Shown piece by piece: positions 5,996 to 13,852 of a DNA stretch of 26,739 bases. Numbering within the stretch: the stretch's first letter is position 1; each line of letters starts with the position of its first letter. Both the position numbers and the translations under genes were made by a program. Below the pieces are notes generated by a model. The model searched no databases. It saw nothing but the letters and a program-made list of their open reading frames with translations, and had not been told where the DNA came from. The stretch is taken from contig CAYJWA010000004.1 of the NCBI GenBank assembly GCA_964373775.1, forward strand, positions 1-26,739, written 5' to 3'. The DNA is from UBA10002 sp964373775 (GTDB taxonomy: Bacteria > Patescibacteriota > Minisyncoccia > Phycocordibacterales > UBA10002).

Positions 5996-6781
5996 ATGTC
6001 AGATAGCCCGCAGAAGTTTTTGGAGGTGGCGCTTGCGGCAGTGAAGAAAGCCGAGCCGATTTTTTGCAATAATTTTGGGAGAGTATTGAATGTGGCCGAG
6101 AAAATAGATCAAGGCGGCCACAGAAGTCCTGTAACGGAGGTTGATAGAGAGATTGAAACGGTCATTACCGCTCACCTCGCTTCATATGTTCCCGACCACG
6201 CGATTTTCGGCGAGGAGCTTCCTCCGCAAAAGAGGACGAGTCAGTATACATGGTTCATTGACCCGATTGATGGGACTACAAATTATATTCGAGGACTTCC
6301 GTTCGCATCGATTTCACTCGGATTGTGGCAAGATGACAATCCTTTGGTTGCTGTTGTCTCCGACCCCATGAATAATGTATTGTATTCAGCCATCCGAGGG
6401 CAAGGAGCTTTTAGGAACAGCACAGAAAAACTTTCGGTTTCTCTTACTTCTGCATTGAGAGATAGTGTAGGAGAAACAGGTCGCATTAAAGCACTTGCGG
6501 ATGATCCGGCTCTCCAGCGGGTTGCGCGAAAGATGTATCGGGGACGTGAGTATGGAGGAGCGGCACTCGCGCTTTGTCATATTGCAGAAGGAAGGTTGGA
6601 TTTCTGGATAAGTGAACGCACGAAGATTTTTGATGATGCGGCAGGTATGTTGATTTTAACCGGAGCCGGAGGGAAAGTGACTGATTGGGAAGGGAATCAG
6701 TTCAAGTCAAATTCCCCGCGCATTGTTGCGAGTAACGGTAAGATTCATCAAGAATTATTGCGCACCCTTCATTTAGGTTGA
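5996..6781 (+). CDS. Inositol monophosphatase family protein
   Basis: A 261-residue phosphatase of the FIG superfamily, which hydrolyses inositol phosphates, fructose-1,6-bisphosphate or 3'-phosphoadenosine 5'-phosphate with Mg2+. The three metal motifs are present: GEELPP (about residue 75), the signature DPIDGTTNYIRG (about residue 92) and FDDAAGMLILTGAGG (about residue 212). Substrate cannot be told from sequence. The frame is open upstream to 5942, with another ATG at 5984. I prefer 5996 because a -10-like TGg-TAGTAT (5977-5985) overlaps the first ATG and would start transcription near 5992. The gene is divergent from recG and convergent with the GNAT gene; its last codons lie in a large palindrome. 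Confidence 0.87.
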   Translation: MSDSPQKFLEVALAAVKKAEPIFCNNFGRVLNVAEKIDQGGHRSPVTEVDREIETVITAHLASYVPDHAIFGEELPPQKRTSQYTWFIDPIDGTTNYIRGLPFASISLGLWQDDNPLVAVVSDPMNNVLYSAIRGQGAFRNSTEKLSVSLTSALRDSVGETGRIKALADDPALQRVARKMYRGREYGGAALALCHIAEGRLDFWISERTKIFDDAAGMLILTGAGGKVTDWEGNQFKSNSPRIVASNGKIHQELLRTLHLG

Positions 6782-6809
6782 ACCTAAATCGTTTAGGTTC
6801 AACCTAAAT
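6771..6809. repeat. Nested palindrome containing both stop codons of a convergent gene pair
   Basis: Arms 6771-6788 and 6792-6809 are perfectly complementary around TCG, and each arm is itself nearly palindromic (TTTAGGTT-G-AACCTAAA). The phosphatase stop (6779-6781) and the GNAT stop (6804-6806) are both inside it. The AGGTTSAACCT core recurs in the palindrome at 15546-15594. It may serve as a two-way transcript end, though T-runs are short. Confidence 0.8.
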
Positions 6810-7139
6810 TAGGTCCAAGCGGAACTCGTAGCCGTATTTTTTGAGACCGAGCCGCTCGTAGAAGCGGTGCACTTCCTTGCGCGCGAGGCGACTGGTGCCG
6901 AGCACTTTGTAGCAACTGAGGCGTTTTGCTTCCGCAATTGCTTCTTTGACGAGCGCGGTGCCGATACCTTTTTTCCGGTATGCCTCTTTGACGAGCAGGT
7001 CTTCCAAAAGTCCGTACGGCTCTTTGTGCGAGTCGTTGTGAATTAGGTAGAGATACATACCTGCTATCTGCTCTCCATCTTTCCAGTAGGTAAATTTGAC
7101 TGCTTGCGCATTTTTGATTGTTTCCTTTCGTATCTCCAT
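6804..7139 (-). CDS. GNAT family N-acetyltransferase
   Basis: A 111-residue acetyltransferase. GNAT enzymes move acetyl from acetyl-CoA to an amine. The fold is visible: strand pair FTYWKDGEQIAGMYLYLI, motif A (LLEDLLVKEAYRKKGIGTAL) with the RxxGxG/A pyrophosphate loop as RKKGIGTAL, and motif B with HRFYERLGLKKYGYEF near the C-terminus. Substrate is unknown. It is short for the family but complete. The stop lies within the shared palindrome, and the gene is convergent with the phosphatase. No Shine-Dalgarno site is seen. About 90 AT-rich repeat bases separate it from yvcK on the same strand, so it may be the last gene of that transcript. Confidence 0.87.
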   Translation of the reverse strand: MEIRKETIKNAQAVKFTYWKDGEQIAGMYLYLIHNDSHKEPYGLLEDLLVKEAYRKKGIGTALVKEAIAEAKRLSCYKVLGTSRLARKEVHRFYERLGLKKYGYEFRLDLI

Positions 7140-7160
7140 CGCAGGAAGTTTTCAAGTTTC

Positions 7161-7228
7161 AATTACCAATTTTCAAAAATTCAGAATTGAAAAATTGATT
7201 GAAAATTGTAAATTGATAATTGGTAATT
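7161..7228. repeat. AT-rich inverted repeat between the GNAT gene and yvcK
   Basis: AATTACCAATT (7161-7171) and AATTGGTAATT (7218-7228) are perfect inverted ends around AT-rich text made of AATTGA/AAATTG steps. The right end touches the yvcK stop codon. Confidence 0.65.
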
Positions 7229-8217
7229 TATTTAATGAGGTTCCAAATAATCTCTGCCGTTTTCTCCGCGTCATGTCTGATTAAGCTCCGCGTGAGTGCA
7301 TCACCCTTCGCCTTTTTATGCATGTGGTTTGAGATAACAGGTTTTGCAATGACTTCCACGCCGAGTTTTTTGATGTGTTCAACATCCGGCTCCACGAACC
7401 TCGCGTGTTCTTTCTGATAACGGGCGCGAATGTCCGGCCTTGGCTTTTTAGTGTTCACGATGACCGTTTTGACAGTGGGAGAGCCGTCTTCGGCGCCCAA
7501 GTAATGATTTGCCTCGCGCACGAAATCAGACGCCCTGAATCCATCTGTCTGTCCGAGCTTAGTCATAATGTTGGTAACTAAGATTTTACGTGCCGGCGAG
7601 GCCTTGATGGCCTCGGCGATGCCGGGCACGAGGAGATTGGGGAAGGTGGAGGTGTATAAATCTCCGGGCCCGAGCACGATTGCGTCCGCGCGCGCAATGG
7701 CATCAAGCACCCGAGGATTTGCCTCTGACTTGGTGAGCATGAGTTTTTCTATCGGCGCGCGTTTCCTGCTGACTGGCTCATCCAACTCATGTTCGTTCCT
7801 GATGACTGTGCCGTCCTTGAGCTTCGCCGAGAGCGTCGTCGGCTGTTTTGAGACGAACAGCACTTCGCCTCGGACATTGAGGAGCCGAGCCGCCTCCGCG
7901 ATTGCGCCCTCGGGACCGCCGGTTACTTTCTGTAGTGCGGCGAGAATGATATTTCCCGCGTTGTGGCCTTTGAGCGAGCCGGCATCAAAACGATACGCAA
8001 ACAATTTTGTCAGTGCCGGCACGGTATAGGAAAGTCCCATGAGACATTGGCGGATGTCACCGTAGGGCATGATGCCGAGGTCTCTGCGCAACACGCCGGT
8101 AGAGCCTCCGTCGTCAGCGGTGGAGACAATCACGATATTGTTTGTCGGAAACTGACGCAGGCCGGTGAGAAGCGTAAAGGTCGCGGTCCCGCCGCCGATA
8201 ATAACGACTGTCTTCAT
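7228..8217 (-). CDS. yvcK: YvcK/CofD-like protein (gluconeogenesis factor family)
   Basis: A 329-residue protein of the YvcK/CofD/MgfK family, Rossmann-fold proteins that bind UDP-sugars and are needed for cell shape and growth on gluconeogenic carbon sources in Bacillus. Visible: the N-terminal nucleotide-binding loop VVIIGGGTATFTLLTGL, then STADDGGSTGVLRRDLGIMPYGDIRQCL, GHNAGNIILAAL, and later VLGPGDLYTSTFPNLLVPGI, all family hallmarks in order. Length matches the family (about 320). The ATG at 8217 gives the exact family start. It lies downstream of kbl on the same strand, separated by 159 bases of tandem repeats. Regulation is not visible. Confidence 0.9.
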   Translation of the reverse strand: MKTVVIIGGGTATFTLLTGLRQFPTNNIVIVSTADDGGSTGVLRRDLGIMPYGDIRQCLMGLSYTVPALTKLFAYRFDAGSLKGHNAGNIILAALQKVTGGPEGAIAEAARLLNVRGEVLFVSKQPTTLSAKLKDGTVIRNEHELDEPVSRKRAPIEKLMLTKSEANPRVLDAIARADAIVLGPGDLYTSTFPNLLVPGIAEAIKASPARKILVTNIMTKLGQTDGFRASDFVREANHYLGAEDGSPTVKTVIVNTKKPRPDIRARYQKEHARFVEPDVEHIKKLGVEVIAKPVISNHMHKKAKGDALTRSLIRHDAEKTAEIIWNLIK

Positions 8218-8225
8218 GAGAATGA

Positions 8226-8376
8226 AAACAAATTCTAAACTCTAAATTCTAAACTCTAAACAAATTCTAATAATTAAATCGCAAATTCTAAATTGAAGTC
8301 TTCGTTTAGAGCTTTCTGCATTTTGGATTTAGATACTGTTTAGGATTTCGGATTTCGTGCTTCGAATTTTTATTAA
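8226..8376. repeat. AT-rich tandem repeats in the kbl-yvcK gap
   Basis: The 14-base unit AATTCTAAACTCTA occurs twice in tandem (from about 8232), with partial units around it. Further on, GGATTTCGTGCTTCGAATTT (about 8350-8370) resembles, in reverse complement, text in the pilO-pilP gap near 19350. No gene is seen here. Confidence 0.65.
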
Positions 8377-9621
8377 TCATTTAATAATGCCTAGTTTCTT
8401 CCCAGCACGCTCCAAAGCAGTAATCGCAATATCCAACTGCTTCTTGGTATGCGCCGCGGAAATCTGGACGCGGAGGCGACCTTTGCCTTTCGGTACTACC
8501 GGATAGGCGAAGCCGCGGACATACAATCCTTCCTTGAGGAGTTCATCCGCGAGCGCCATGGTCTGCGGCTCGTCAAAAATCATAATCGGGGTGATGGGGT
8601 GGATGGGAATCCTTAATCCTTCATCCTTCATCCTTAACGGGGAAGAAGAGACGGGAGCTCCTCCTAAGGTATAACCCACTTTTTCAAGTTTTGTTCTAAA
8701 GTATGTCGTATTTTCCGTGAGTTTATTCTTAAGCGGCAGGAACTCTTTTTCAAAATGTTCCATCACATACAACGCCGCTCCCGCGATGGCGGGCATCAGA
8801 GAATTGGAGAAAAGGTAGGTGCGACTGCGCTGGCGCAGGAGGTCAATGACTTCTTTTTTGCCGGTCGTGAAGCCGCCTCCGGCTCCGCCGAGTGCCTTGC
8901 CGAAGGTGGAGGTGATGATGTCAACTTGGCCAAGCACTCCCTTCTCCTCCACGCTTCCACGACCCGTTTTCCCAAGGACTCCTGTTCCATGGGAATCATC
9001 TACCACAAAAAGCGCATCATATTTTTCGCAAAGTGCCGCAATCTCATCCAATTTGGCAATTTCTCCGTCCATTGAAAATACACCGTCAGTTACCACAAGC
9101 CGTCTTCGGGCGTCTTTGGCCTTTAGCAGATGCTTTTCTAATTCCTGCATATTCCCGTGGGAAAAGCGAAAACGTTCGGCTTTGCATAGCCGCACACCAT
9201 CAATGATGGAGGCGTGGTTCAGCTCGTCAGAGAATATCGCGTCTCCTTCACCAAGAAGCACCTCAAAGAGTCCGGTGTTCGCATCAAAGCAGGAAGTATA
9301 CAAAATCGTGTCTTTGGTCCCGAAGAACTTTGAGATAGCTGCTTCCAGTTTTTTGTGCAGGTCGGTCGTGCCCACGATGAAGCGTACGCTGTTGAGCCCG
9401 AGCGAATATTCTTTCAGCGCTTTTTGTGCCGCTCTGATAACATGCTTTTGCTGTGAAGTGCCGAGATAGTTGTTGGCACAGAGATTGATAAGCTTCTTGC
9501 CGTCCACTTTGATCTCGGTGCCCGGATGTCCTTCAATTGTTTTTTCAACCTTGAATAATCCATTATTTTTCATGTCGGAAAGTTCCTTCTCAATTTGAGA
9601 TTTTATGTTGTTTGAGAACAT
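8377..9621 (-). CDS. kbl: 2-amino-3-ketobutyrate CoA ligase (glycine C-acetyltransferase)
   Basis: A 414-residue PLP enzyme of the alpha-oxoamine synthase family; it splits 2-amino-3-ketobutyrate with CoA to glycine and acetyl-CoA, the second step after Tdh, encoded just upstream. Landmarks: NNYLG (substrate loop), SDELNHASIIDG, DDSHGTGVLG, and the PLP lysine in TSTFGKALGGAGGG. The ATG at 9621 gives MFSNNIKSQIEKEL, the normal family N-terminus; the frame stays open to 9741, but that stretch is repeat text. Length is slightly above the usual 397 because of a SSPLRMKDEGLR insert after GGAPVS, encoded by a 7-base ATCCTTC-type tandem repeat near 8612-8638. The related 8-amino-7-oxononanoate synthase (BioF) is less likely given the tdh neighbour. 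Confidence 0.9.
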   Translation of the reverse strand: MFSNNIKSQIEKELSDMKNNGLFKVEKTIEGHPGTEIKVDGKKLINLCANNYLGTSQQKHVIRAAQKALKEYSLGLNSVRFIVGTTDLHKKLEAAISKFFGTKDTILYTSCFDANTGLFEVLLGEGDAIFSDELNHASIIDGVRLCKAERFRFSHGNMQELEKHLLKAKDARRRLVVTDGVFSMDGEIAKLDEIAALCEKYDALFVVDDSHGTGVLGKTGRGSVEEKGVLGQVDIITSTFGKALGGAGGGFTTGKKEVIDLLRQRSRTYLFSNSLMPAIAGAALYVMEHFEKEFLPLKNKLTENTTYFRTKLEKVGYTLGGAPVSSSPLRMKDEGLRIPIHPITPIMIFDEPQTMALADELLKEGLYVRGFAYPVVPKGKGRLRVQISAAHTKKQLDIAITALERAGKKLGIIK

Positions 9622-9778
9622 AGTATGTGAAAATAAACTATTCAAAACACAGTATCCAAAGTCCAAACAAAACACAAATATCCAAAACACAAACTTATCT
9701 CCCCGTTTGGCTTTTTTGTCTCCCTTCGGGAGATCCCCCAAGGGTGAATGTACTGTGCTTTGTGCTTTCTCCTAATTC
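9622..9778. repeat. Repeat-filled gap between tdh and kbl
   Basis: The gap contains imperfect repeats of AAACACA and ATCCAAA (9652-9692), and a hairpin TCTCCC-TTCG-GGGAGA (9719-9734) preceded by a T-run on the plus strand. No gene is supported. There is no promoter-like box that I trust, so kbl may be read through from tdh. Confidence 0.5.
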
Positions 9779-11122
9779 TTAGATTTCAATTAGGATCTTC
9801 GGGTGCTTCGCCATCATCTCCTTAAATCGTTCCTTAGTATATTCCTTCAGAGGTAAAATCGTGTCTTTACCCTGTGCGAGAATAATGTTCCAGATGTTCT
9901 CCTGAATCTTGTTTTTCTGGTCGGCGAAGAGCTTCTGCGTCATCTTCCACGTTTCGGGAAGGCGTCGTCCGATGATGGCGTGGACCGTAAGCCCACGGAC
10001 GATAAAACGATTGTAGTCCTCAAGCACGAAATCTCCGGTCTTGATGCCGAAGGCGATCACATCTCCGCCACGGCGGGTTGCGAAGAGGGCATTGTTGAAC
10101 GATGAGTTGAATCCGGCCATCTCAAAGGAAACATCAACGCCGAGGCCGCCAGTGATGCGCATTATTTCGTCAATAACCTCGTTATCATGCCTCCAGGCTT
10201 CTTCTCCCTTTTCTAAAGGGTGAGAAGTGAATACTTGGAACTTCGCAAGACCTTGAGCGTCCGTCTTCGGATGCGAAAGGTGTACAGCTTCTGTAAGAAG
10301 CACCGCATTCTGATGCGTGGAGGGATTTTTAAATCCTCCGCCTCGCGGACTCGGCACCTCCTTTAAGAAAGGAGGAATCAGAGGATCCTTTTTGGGCTGG
10401 AGAGCAATAACATAATCAATGCCAAGCTTTTTCGCCATCTCGATGGAGACAAGATTGGGTTCAACGCCGATGATGCTTTTTGCACCGAGCCCGCGCGCGA
10501 CAAGAAGAAGAAAGAGTCCAATAGGGCCAAGCCCGAAGATAGCAACGGTCTTTCCCTTCAGCGGAACTTTGCTCGCCGCGTGCACCGCATTGCCGAACGG
10601 CTCCTGCAATGTCCCGAGTTCTGGACGGATTACCTTTGTATCGGTCTTCCAGACGATATGCGCGGGAAGCTTCACGAATTCTGCGAAGCCTCCGTCATGC
10701 GAGATGCCGAGAATTTTTTCGTTGGTGCAGACATGCTTTTCACCGCGCAGACACTGAAAGCACTTGTTGCACACGACATGCGATTCGGGGGCGACGAAGT
10801 CGCCGACGCGAAGAGGATAGGGAGCACGCGCCGAAGCTTTGCTTCCAAGCGCGGCAATCTCACCAAAAAACTCATGGCCGAGAATGCGACGGGTTTTTCC
10901 CTCAACTTTCATGCTTCCCAAGATTTGGTCTTTGAACGCCGCGCGGTTCCAGATGCCGCGGTCGGTCCCGCAGATGCCGACGTAGTGCACCTTGAGGAGC
11001 ACTTTGTCCGCGTCGGTGGGGTCTTTCTTTTCATCCAAAACAGGCGCAGGAACATCCTGCAGTTCAAACCCGCGGGTGTCGTCCCAGCCGCCTAAGGTTG
11101 TGTCAAAAACTAATGCGCGCAT
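9779..11122 (-). CDS. tdh: L-threonine 3-dehydrogenase, zinc-dependent, with an in-frame repeat insert
   Basis: A medium-chain zinc alcohol-dehydrogenase family member that oxidises threonine to 2-amino-3-ketobutyrate with NAD+. Catalytic zinc ligands are in GICGTD and GHEF; structural zinc cysteines are in CNKCFQC and the following C (GEKHVC). The Rossmann loop is IFGLGPIGLF. At 447 residues it is about 100 longer than usual. The excess includes PKKDPLIPPFLKEVPSPRGG through the EKGEEAW region, between GIDYVIAL and DEIMRITGGLGVDV, blocks normally a few residues apart. That DNA (about 10200-10390) is a copy of the hairpin element also seen at 25143-25302. A TATAGT box nine bases before the ATG suggests a very short leader. 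Other sugar or polyol dehydrogenases are possible, but kbl next door supports Tdh. Confidence 0.88.
   Translation of the reverse strand: MRALVFDTTLGGWDDTRGFELQDVPAPVLDEKKDPTDADKVLLKVHYVGICGTDRGIWNRAAFKDQILGSMKVEGKTRRILGHEFFGEIAALGSKASARAPYPLRVGDFVAPESHVVCNKCFQCLRGEKHVCTNEKILGISHDGGFAEFVKLPAHIVWKTDTKVIRPELGTLQEPFGNAVHAASKVPLKGKTVAIFGLGPIGLFLLLVARGLGAKSIIGVEPNLVSIEMAKKLGIDYVIALQPKKDPLIPPFLKEVPSPRGGGFKNPSTHQNAVLLTEAVHLSHPKTDAQGLAKFQVFTSHPLEKGEEAWRHDNEVIDEIMRITGGLGVDVSFEMAGFNSSFNNALFATRRGGDVIAFGIKTGDFVLEDYNRFIVRGLTVHAIIGRRLPETWKMTQKLFADQKNKIQENIWNIILAQGKDTILPLKEYTKERFKEMMAKHPKILIEI
10200..10390 (-). mobile_element. MITE-like hairpin element inside the tdh coding region
   Basis: This segment shares order and wording with the pilT-pilC gap element. 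Both have a CTCCCTT...AAAGGG hairpin at one end, GGAGGGATTTT in the middle, then AAATCC(T/C)CCGCCT and a closing CC(T/C)CCTTTAAGAAAGG(A/G)GGAAT hairpin. Here changes in one arm are matched in the other. It is translated in frame as an extra loop in Tdh. Terminal repeats of the intergenic copy are not visible here. Confidence 0.7.
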
Positions 11123-11169
11123 AGAGTACTCACTATAACCGCACGGTTTTTACAAAAGTCGCACAAGTA

Positions 11170-11622
11170 TCAGCCGTGAAAAAAGAGAGAATCAATCACT
11201 TTGCGTTCTTTTCGCGCGTCAAGAAATCCTGTTCGTTGGCGCGTTTCGTCAAAGATGATTCCGAACTTGGTAAAGACGCCTTCTCTCCCTAAAATTCTCG
11301 GGAATGACGCAAGAGGCGCAAAGATGACCGGCACTCGGAGTTTTGTTTCGCCGAGCACAAGCGTTACAATGTGGCGGTACCCGATTAAGGTAGCATCGCT
11401 TACGCCGCGTACTATTGTTTCCCTTCCTTCAAGCACATTGATTCCGAGAGCATCCGCATCCGTTGTCGGAAGCGCACTTGTGGTGGCCCCAGAATCAATA
11501 TGGAAAAGAGCTGAAATACCTCTTCCTTTTTTCCCGAGCACGGCTAATTCTATCGCAGGAAAGACCTCAACGCGGGAGTCCTCACGAAATCTGATTTCAT
11601 ACGGGAACGAATGTCGGCTCAT
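11170..11622 (-). CDS. Retropepsin-like aspartyl protease family protein
   Basis: A 150-residue protein with the aspartyl-protease signature HIDSGATTSALP near residue 41 and a second hydrophobic strand PRILGREGVFTKFGI near residue 110, as in single-domain retropepsin-like proteases that act as homodimers. There is no signal peptide or membrane segment, so it is probably cytosolic. Substrate is unknown. The ATG overlaps the stop of the upstream DUF5678 gene by four bases (ATGA type), which points to translational coupling in a two-gene operon. It is close to the length of similar bacterial proteins annotated as aspartyl protease family. Confidence 0.8.
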   Translation of the reverse strand: MSRHSFPYEIRFREDSRVEVFPAIELAVLGKKGRGISALFHIDSGATTSALPTTDADALGINVLEGRETIVRGVSDATLIGYRHIVTLVLGETKLRVPVIFAPLASFPRILGREGVFTKFGIIFDETRQRTGFLDARKERKVIDSLFFHG

Positions 11623-11816
11623 ACGAAATAGACAACCGTGAGACCTCTTGGAACGCTTACGAGGAGAATATTCCGCCAGACGGCGTTTGGAGACGCCTTT
11701 TGGGCCTTTCTTAACACAGATTCCGTGGTTATGCCGGAAGCCACGATTTTTCCGTTCACCACGGCGACCTGTTTGCCGCCATATTTTTTTACATCAATAA
11801 TGGGAAGTTTTCGCAT
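11619..11816 (-). CDS. DUF5678 domain protein, 65 aa
   Basis: A small protein, MRKLPIIDVKKYGGKQVAVV and on, with the pattern YGGKQVAVVNGKIVASG and a following helix (TTESVLRKAQKA), which fits the DUF5678 family. Function is unknown; such proteins are often encoded beside retropepsin-like proteases, as here. The frame is open to 11852, but the start at 11816 is decided by an extended -10 box six bases upstream. It overlaps the protease gene by four bases. Confidence 0.8.
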   Translation of the reverse strand: MRKLPIIDVKKYGGKQVAVVNGKIVASGITTESVLRKAQKASPNAVWRNILLVSVPRGLTVVYFV

Positions 11817-11822
11817 ATTTGC

Positions 11823-11831
11823 AGTATAACA
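11823..11831 (-). promoter_or_regulatory. Extended -10 promoter, leaderless, for the DUF5678-protease operon
   Basis: On the minus strand TGt-TATACT is followed by GCAAAT and the ATG at 11816. It lies in the short gap after glmS, so the operon has its own start. Confidence 0.65.
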
Positions 11832-11844
11832 TTTTTGCGGTGTG

Positions 11845-13716
11845 TTATTCAACGGTCACGCTTTTGGCGAGGTTGCGCGGCTTGTCCACATCGTTGCCTC
11901 GTTCCACGGCGAGGTAGTAGGCGAGGAGTTGCATTGGAACGAAGGCAAGAATCGGAGTCAGCATCTCGAGTGTTTTCGGAATGTAGAGCACGGTGTCGGC
12001 GATTTTCTCAAGCTCTCTGTTGCCTTCGGTTGTGATGGCGATGACGGGACCTTTTCGCGCTTTTATTTCTTGGATGCTTGATTTGTTCTTTTCGTACACG
12101 CTGTCTTTCGGCGCAATCACGATGGCCGGTAGATTCTTGTCAATCAGGGAGATGGGTCCGTGCTTCAGCTCCGCCGCGTTCAGACCCTCCACATGTATGT
12201 AGGAGCACTCTTTCAATTTCAGCGCCCCTTCGAACGCAGAAGCCACATTGTACTTTCGTCCGAGACAGAAGAAGTCTTCACTTTTTTTGTATTTTTTGGC
12301 GAGCGCTTTTATTTTGTTCGCGCTCTTCAAGATTTTCTCGACATGGGCGGGGAGCTTCTGGATTTCTTTGATAAGCGCTTGCCCGTCCGACTTTGAGAGC
12401 CCGCGCATGCGGCCGAGGTAAAGTGCAAACATAACCTGCAAGAGCGCCTGCGAGGTGGACGCTTTGGTGGACGCAACGGCAATCTCCGGTCCTACATGGT
12501 TATAAATGCCCGCGTCCACCTCGCGCGCGATAGATGAGCCAATGACATTTACGATACCAAACGTTTGCATGCCGCGGCGCTTCGCCTCGCGGATGGCGTG
12601 CAGGGTGTCGGCGGTTTCTCCGGACTGTGAAATCGCAAGAAGCGCGGTGCGCTTGTCCGTTGCCGAAGTTCGATACGCGAACTCGGCGCCGTATTCCACT
12701 TTTGTCGGAATACCCGCAAGCTCTTCAAGCACGTATTCGCCGATAAGTCCCGTGAGCCGTGCCGTACCCATTGCCGTAATAATCATGTGTTCAATGCCGC
12801 GCATTTTATCCGCGAAGAGTTCAAGTCCACCGAACTTCACCGTGCCTTCACTCGGGACAAGCCGGCCGCGCATGGTGTCGCGAAGGGATTGTGGCTGTTC
12901 AAAAATCTCTTTGAGCATGAAGTGGGGGAAGCCCTGAAGCTCTGCCGCCTTATCGCTCCATTCTATCTTTGTCCTTTTTCGCTCCAGTTTTCCGGCGCCA
13001 TTCCTGAAGTCAGAAATCTTATAGGAATCTCCCGATAGCGTTACCATGTCGCCGTCATTCAAATAGATAACCGAATTGGTAAGCGGGAGAATCGCCGTTG
13101 CGTCTGAGGCGACAACATTTTCTTTTTTGCCGATACCGAGAATAAGCGGGGAGCCGAAGCGGGCGGCGACAAGTGTACCGGGATTATTTCGCGAGAGCGC
13201 TACGATGCCAAACGCGCCACGGAAGTCCTTCAAGGCGGCGCGGACAGCTCTTGGGAAGTCCTTTTCTTTTTTAGAATACTCCTCAATCAAATGAGCGATA
13301 ACCTCGGTGTCGGTTTCTGAAGCGAATCGGTGATCCTTTTTGATAAGACGGTCTTTGAGTGGCTGAAAGTTCTCTATGATGCCGTTGTGCGCGACGAAAA
13401 TGTCACCGGTGCAGTCTTTGTGCGGGTGCGCATTGCGCTCGCTTGGTTCTCCGTGGGTCGCCCACCGCGTGTGGCCGATAGCCGCAGACACATCGCGGAC
13501 TTCACGCGGACTAGACGAAGACAGAATGTCGGTTTCTTTGTTAATCTTCTCAACAAGTGTTGCGACTTTGCCTTTGGCACGGACGCAGTGGATTGCGTTT
13601 CGAGAAAGCACGGCAACCCCCGCGCTGTCATAACCGCGGTATTCCATGCGCGAGAGTCCTTCCAGCACGATAGGAAGCGCCTCTCTCTTTCCGATGTAGC
13701 CGATAATTCCGCACAT
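11845..13716 (-). CDS. glmS: Glutamine-fructose-6-phosphate aminotransferase (isomerising)
   Basis: A 623-residue enzyme that makes glucosamine-6-phosphate from fructose-6-phosphate and glutamine, the entry to cell-wall amino-sugar synthesis. The N-terminal Ntn glutamine amidotransferase domain begins MCGIIGYIG with catalytic Cys2, and has IGHTRWATHGEPSERNAHPH (from residue 80). Two SIS domains follow, with SQSGETADTLHAI and STKASTSQALLQV, and the end is the family's DKPRNLAKSVTVE. Length is slightly above the usual 600-610. The stretch SSSSPREVRDVSA (about 66-78) is encoded by a GCGGA array and replaces a short loop before IGHTRW. The stop lies about 14 bases before the next gene's promoter. 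No glmS ribozyme was recognised upstream. Confidence 0.96.
   Translation of the reverse strand: MCGIIGYIGKREALPIVLEGLSRMEYRGYDSAGVAVLSRNAIHCVRAKGKVATLVEKINKETDILSSSSPREVRDVSAAIGHTRWATHGEPSERNAHPHKDCTGDIFVAHNGIIENFQPLKDRLIKKDHRFASETDTEVIAHLIEEYSKKEKDFPRAVRAALKDFRGAFGIVALSRNNPGTLVAARFGSPLILGIGKKENVVASDATAILPLTNSVIYLNDGDMVTLSGDSYKISDFRNGAGKLERKRTKIEWSDKAAELQGFPHFMLKEIFEQPQSLRDTMRGRLVPSEGTVKFGGLELFADKMRGIEHMIITAMGTARLTGLIGEYVLEELAGIPTKVEYGAEFAYRTSATDKRTALLAISQSGETADTLHAIREAKRRGMQTFGIVNVIGSSIAREVDAGIYNHVGPEIAVASTKASTSQALLQVMFALYLGRMRGLSKSDGQALIKEIQKLPAHVEKILKSANKIKALAKKYKKSEDFFCLGRKYNVASAFEGALKLKECSYIHVEGLNAAELKHGPISLIDKNLPAIVIAPKDSVYEKNKSSIQEIKARKGPVIAITTEGNRELEKIADTVLYIPKTLEMLTPILAFVPMQLLAYYLAVERGNDVDKPRNLAKSVTVE
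13493..13516 (+). repeat. GCGGA-type units inside glmS
   Basis: Two GCGGACT units 11 bases apart (cores at 13495 and 13506), preceded by a GCAGA and followed by CTAGACG. They are translated on the minus strand as part of SSSSPREVRDVSA in GlmS. Confidence 0.65.
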
Positions 13717-13772
13717 GATTGATTTTGTTAATCGAGCCGAGCCCTGCGAGGTGAGATGTTACAAAATCATCA

Positions 13773-13812
13773 CCCCGTAGTGAGCCGAGTCTCCGAGGCT
13801 CTACTACTGGGG
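13773..13812. repeat. Third copy of the CCCCGTAGTGAG hairpin, upstream of glmS
   Basis: CCCCGTAGTGAGCC (13773-13786) faces GGCTCTACTACTGGGG (13797-13812) with the same bulged T bases as the two recG copies, but a different and longer loop. It is in the glmS leader region, between divergent genes. No GCGGA array is attached here. Confidence 0.7.
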
Positions 13813-13852
13813 TAGGTCCCAAGTCGTAACTATAACAGTTACTGCCGCCAAA

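Noticed and set aside
9622..9741. N-terminal extension of Kbl (40 residues)
   Set aside because: It is repeat text in the tdh-kbl gap; the family start is MFSNNIKSQIE at 9621.
13717..13852. glmS ribozyme or riboswitch in the glmS leader
   Set aside because: The leader holds the CCCCGTAGTGAG hairpin repeat, which also occurs inside recG; no ribozyme core was recognised.
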